DNA of 64,000 bases, from positions 1,587,601 to 1,651,600 of the forward strand of contig VZRG01000030.1 of the NCBI GenBank assembly GCA_013397435.1, read 5' to 3'. This DNA comes from Erythrocercus mccallii (Eukaryota; Chordata; Aves; Passeriformes; Dicruridae). Both the position numbers and the translations under genes were made by a program. Under the pieces are notes generated by a model. It was not told the origin of the DNA. It worked only from the letters and a program-made list of their open reading frames with translations, and did not search any database. Below are positions 63,851 through 64,000 of this stretch, in pieces. Positions within the stretch are counted from its first letter, which is position 1. Each line of letters begins with the position of its first letter.

Positions 63851-63977
63851 TTAAACACCAAAGCACTGCTCAGGAGGCACATGGCTCACAGTGGGAGAAT
63901 CCTTTGCTACCAAGGACTCCAGCAAACATGCATAGTCCTGGTGGTTCCGACCCTGCAGGAAGGCCTGCAGGCGCTTG
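63851..63977 (-). CDS. Candidate terminal coding exon of a minus-strand gene, unknown protein
   Basis: Reading leftwards from the right edge, one minus frame stays open for 49 codons and ends at a TAA (63851-63853). A strong acceptor (CCTTCCACTCTTCCCCACACAG) ends at 63978, so the exon most likely starts at 63977 with one base completing a split codon. The 41 remaining residues run KRLQAFLQGRNHQDYACLLE and then SLVAKDSPTVSHVPPEQCFG plus a final Val. The first 25 or so look like an amphipathic Leu-rich helix pair with basic and aromatic residues, which is protein-like. I do not recognise the family. The 3' UTR would extend left of 63851; I see no clear AATAAA within a few hundred bases. The frame also remains open through the acceptor to the window end, so an unspliced continuation is possible. 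Confidence 0.4.
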
Positions 63978-64000
63978 CTGTGTGGGGAAGAGTGGAAGGC

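Overview
The window reads as avian nuclear DNA, probably from a passerine or another neoavian bird. The evidence is the transposon set: three CR1 LINE fragments, two of them clear; a solo LTR of the avian ERVL type with a 5-bp target duplication; a solo LTR of class II type with a 6-bp duplication; and an ERV repeat that I recognise as avian. Most of the sequence is AT-rich, unique and non-coding, with long A/C- or G/T-rich simple tracts. It looks like a gene-poor intergenic or intronic interval. No complete protein-coding gene is visible. Nearly all open frames of 60-190 codons are chance frames: they overlap on both strands, lack splice context and resemble nothing I recognise.

Layout. 1-1050 is CpG-rich and looks like the edge of a promoter region lying off the left end. 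1.05-21.2 kb is gene-poor and holds simple tracts, a short terminal-inverted-repeat element (10.13 kb), an assembly gap in a poly-G run (10.75 kb) and a degraded ERVL-type LTR (11.17 kb). 21.27-21.79 kb is a dense CpG island with a consensus splice donor at its 3' edge, so it may be a promoter plus first exon on the + strand. 27.3-28.4 kb holds a solo ERVL LTR and, 530 bp beyond it, a candidate internal exon (168 bp, phase 1-1, four cysteines). 35.2-35.8 kb is an old L2-type LINE reverse-transcriptase remnant. 37.1, 47.3 and 61.1 kb carry CR1 ends. 50.4-51.0 kb is a well-preserved 630-bp solo LTR. 56.6-56.9 kb is ERV-derived tandem sequence. 60.66-60.98 kb is a small CpG-rich patch. The right edge (63.85-64.0 kb) carries what looks like the last coding exon of a minus-strand gene entering the window.

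If the edge calls are right, the window lies between or inside genes that mostly extend outside it. I found no CRISPR, operon, tRNA or rRNA, and no convincing undescribed system. The items most worth checking are the right-edge exon, the 28.2 kb exon and the 21.3 kb CpG island.
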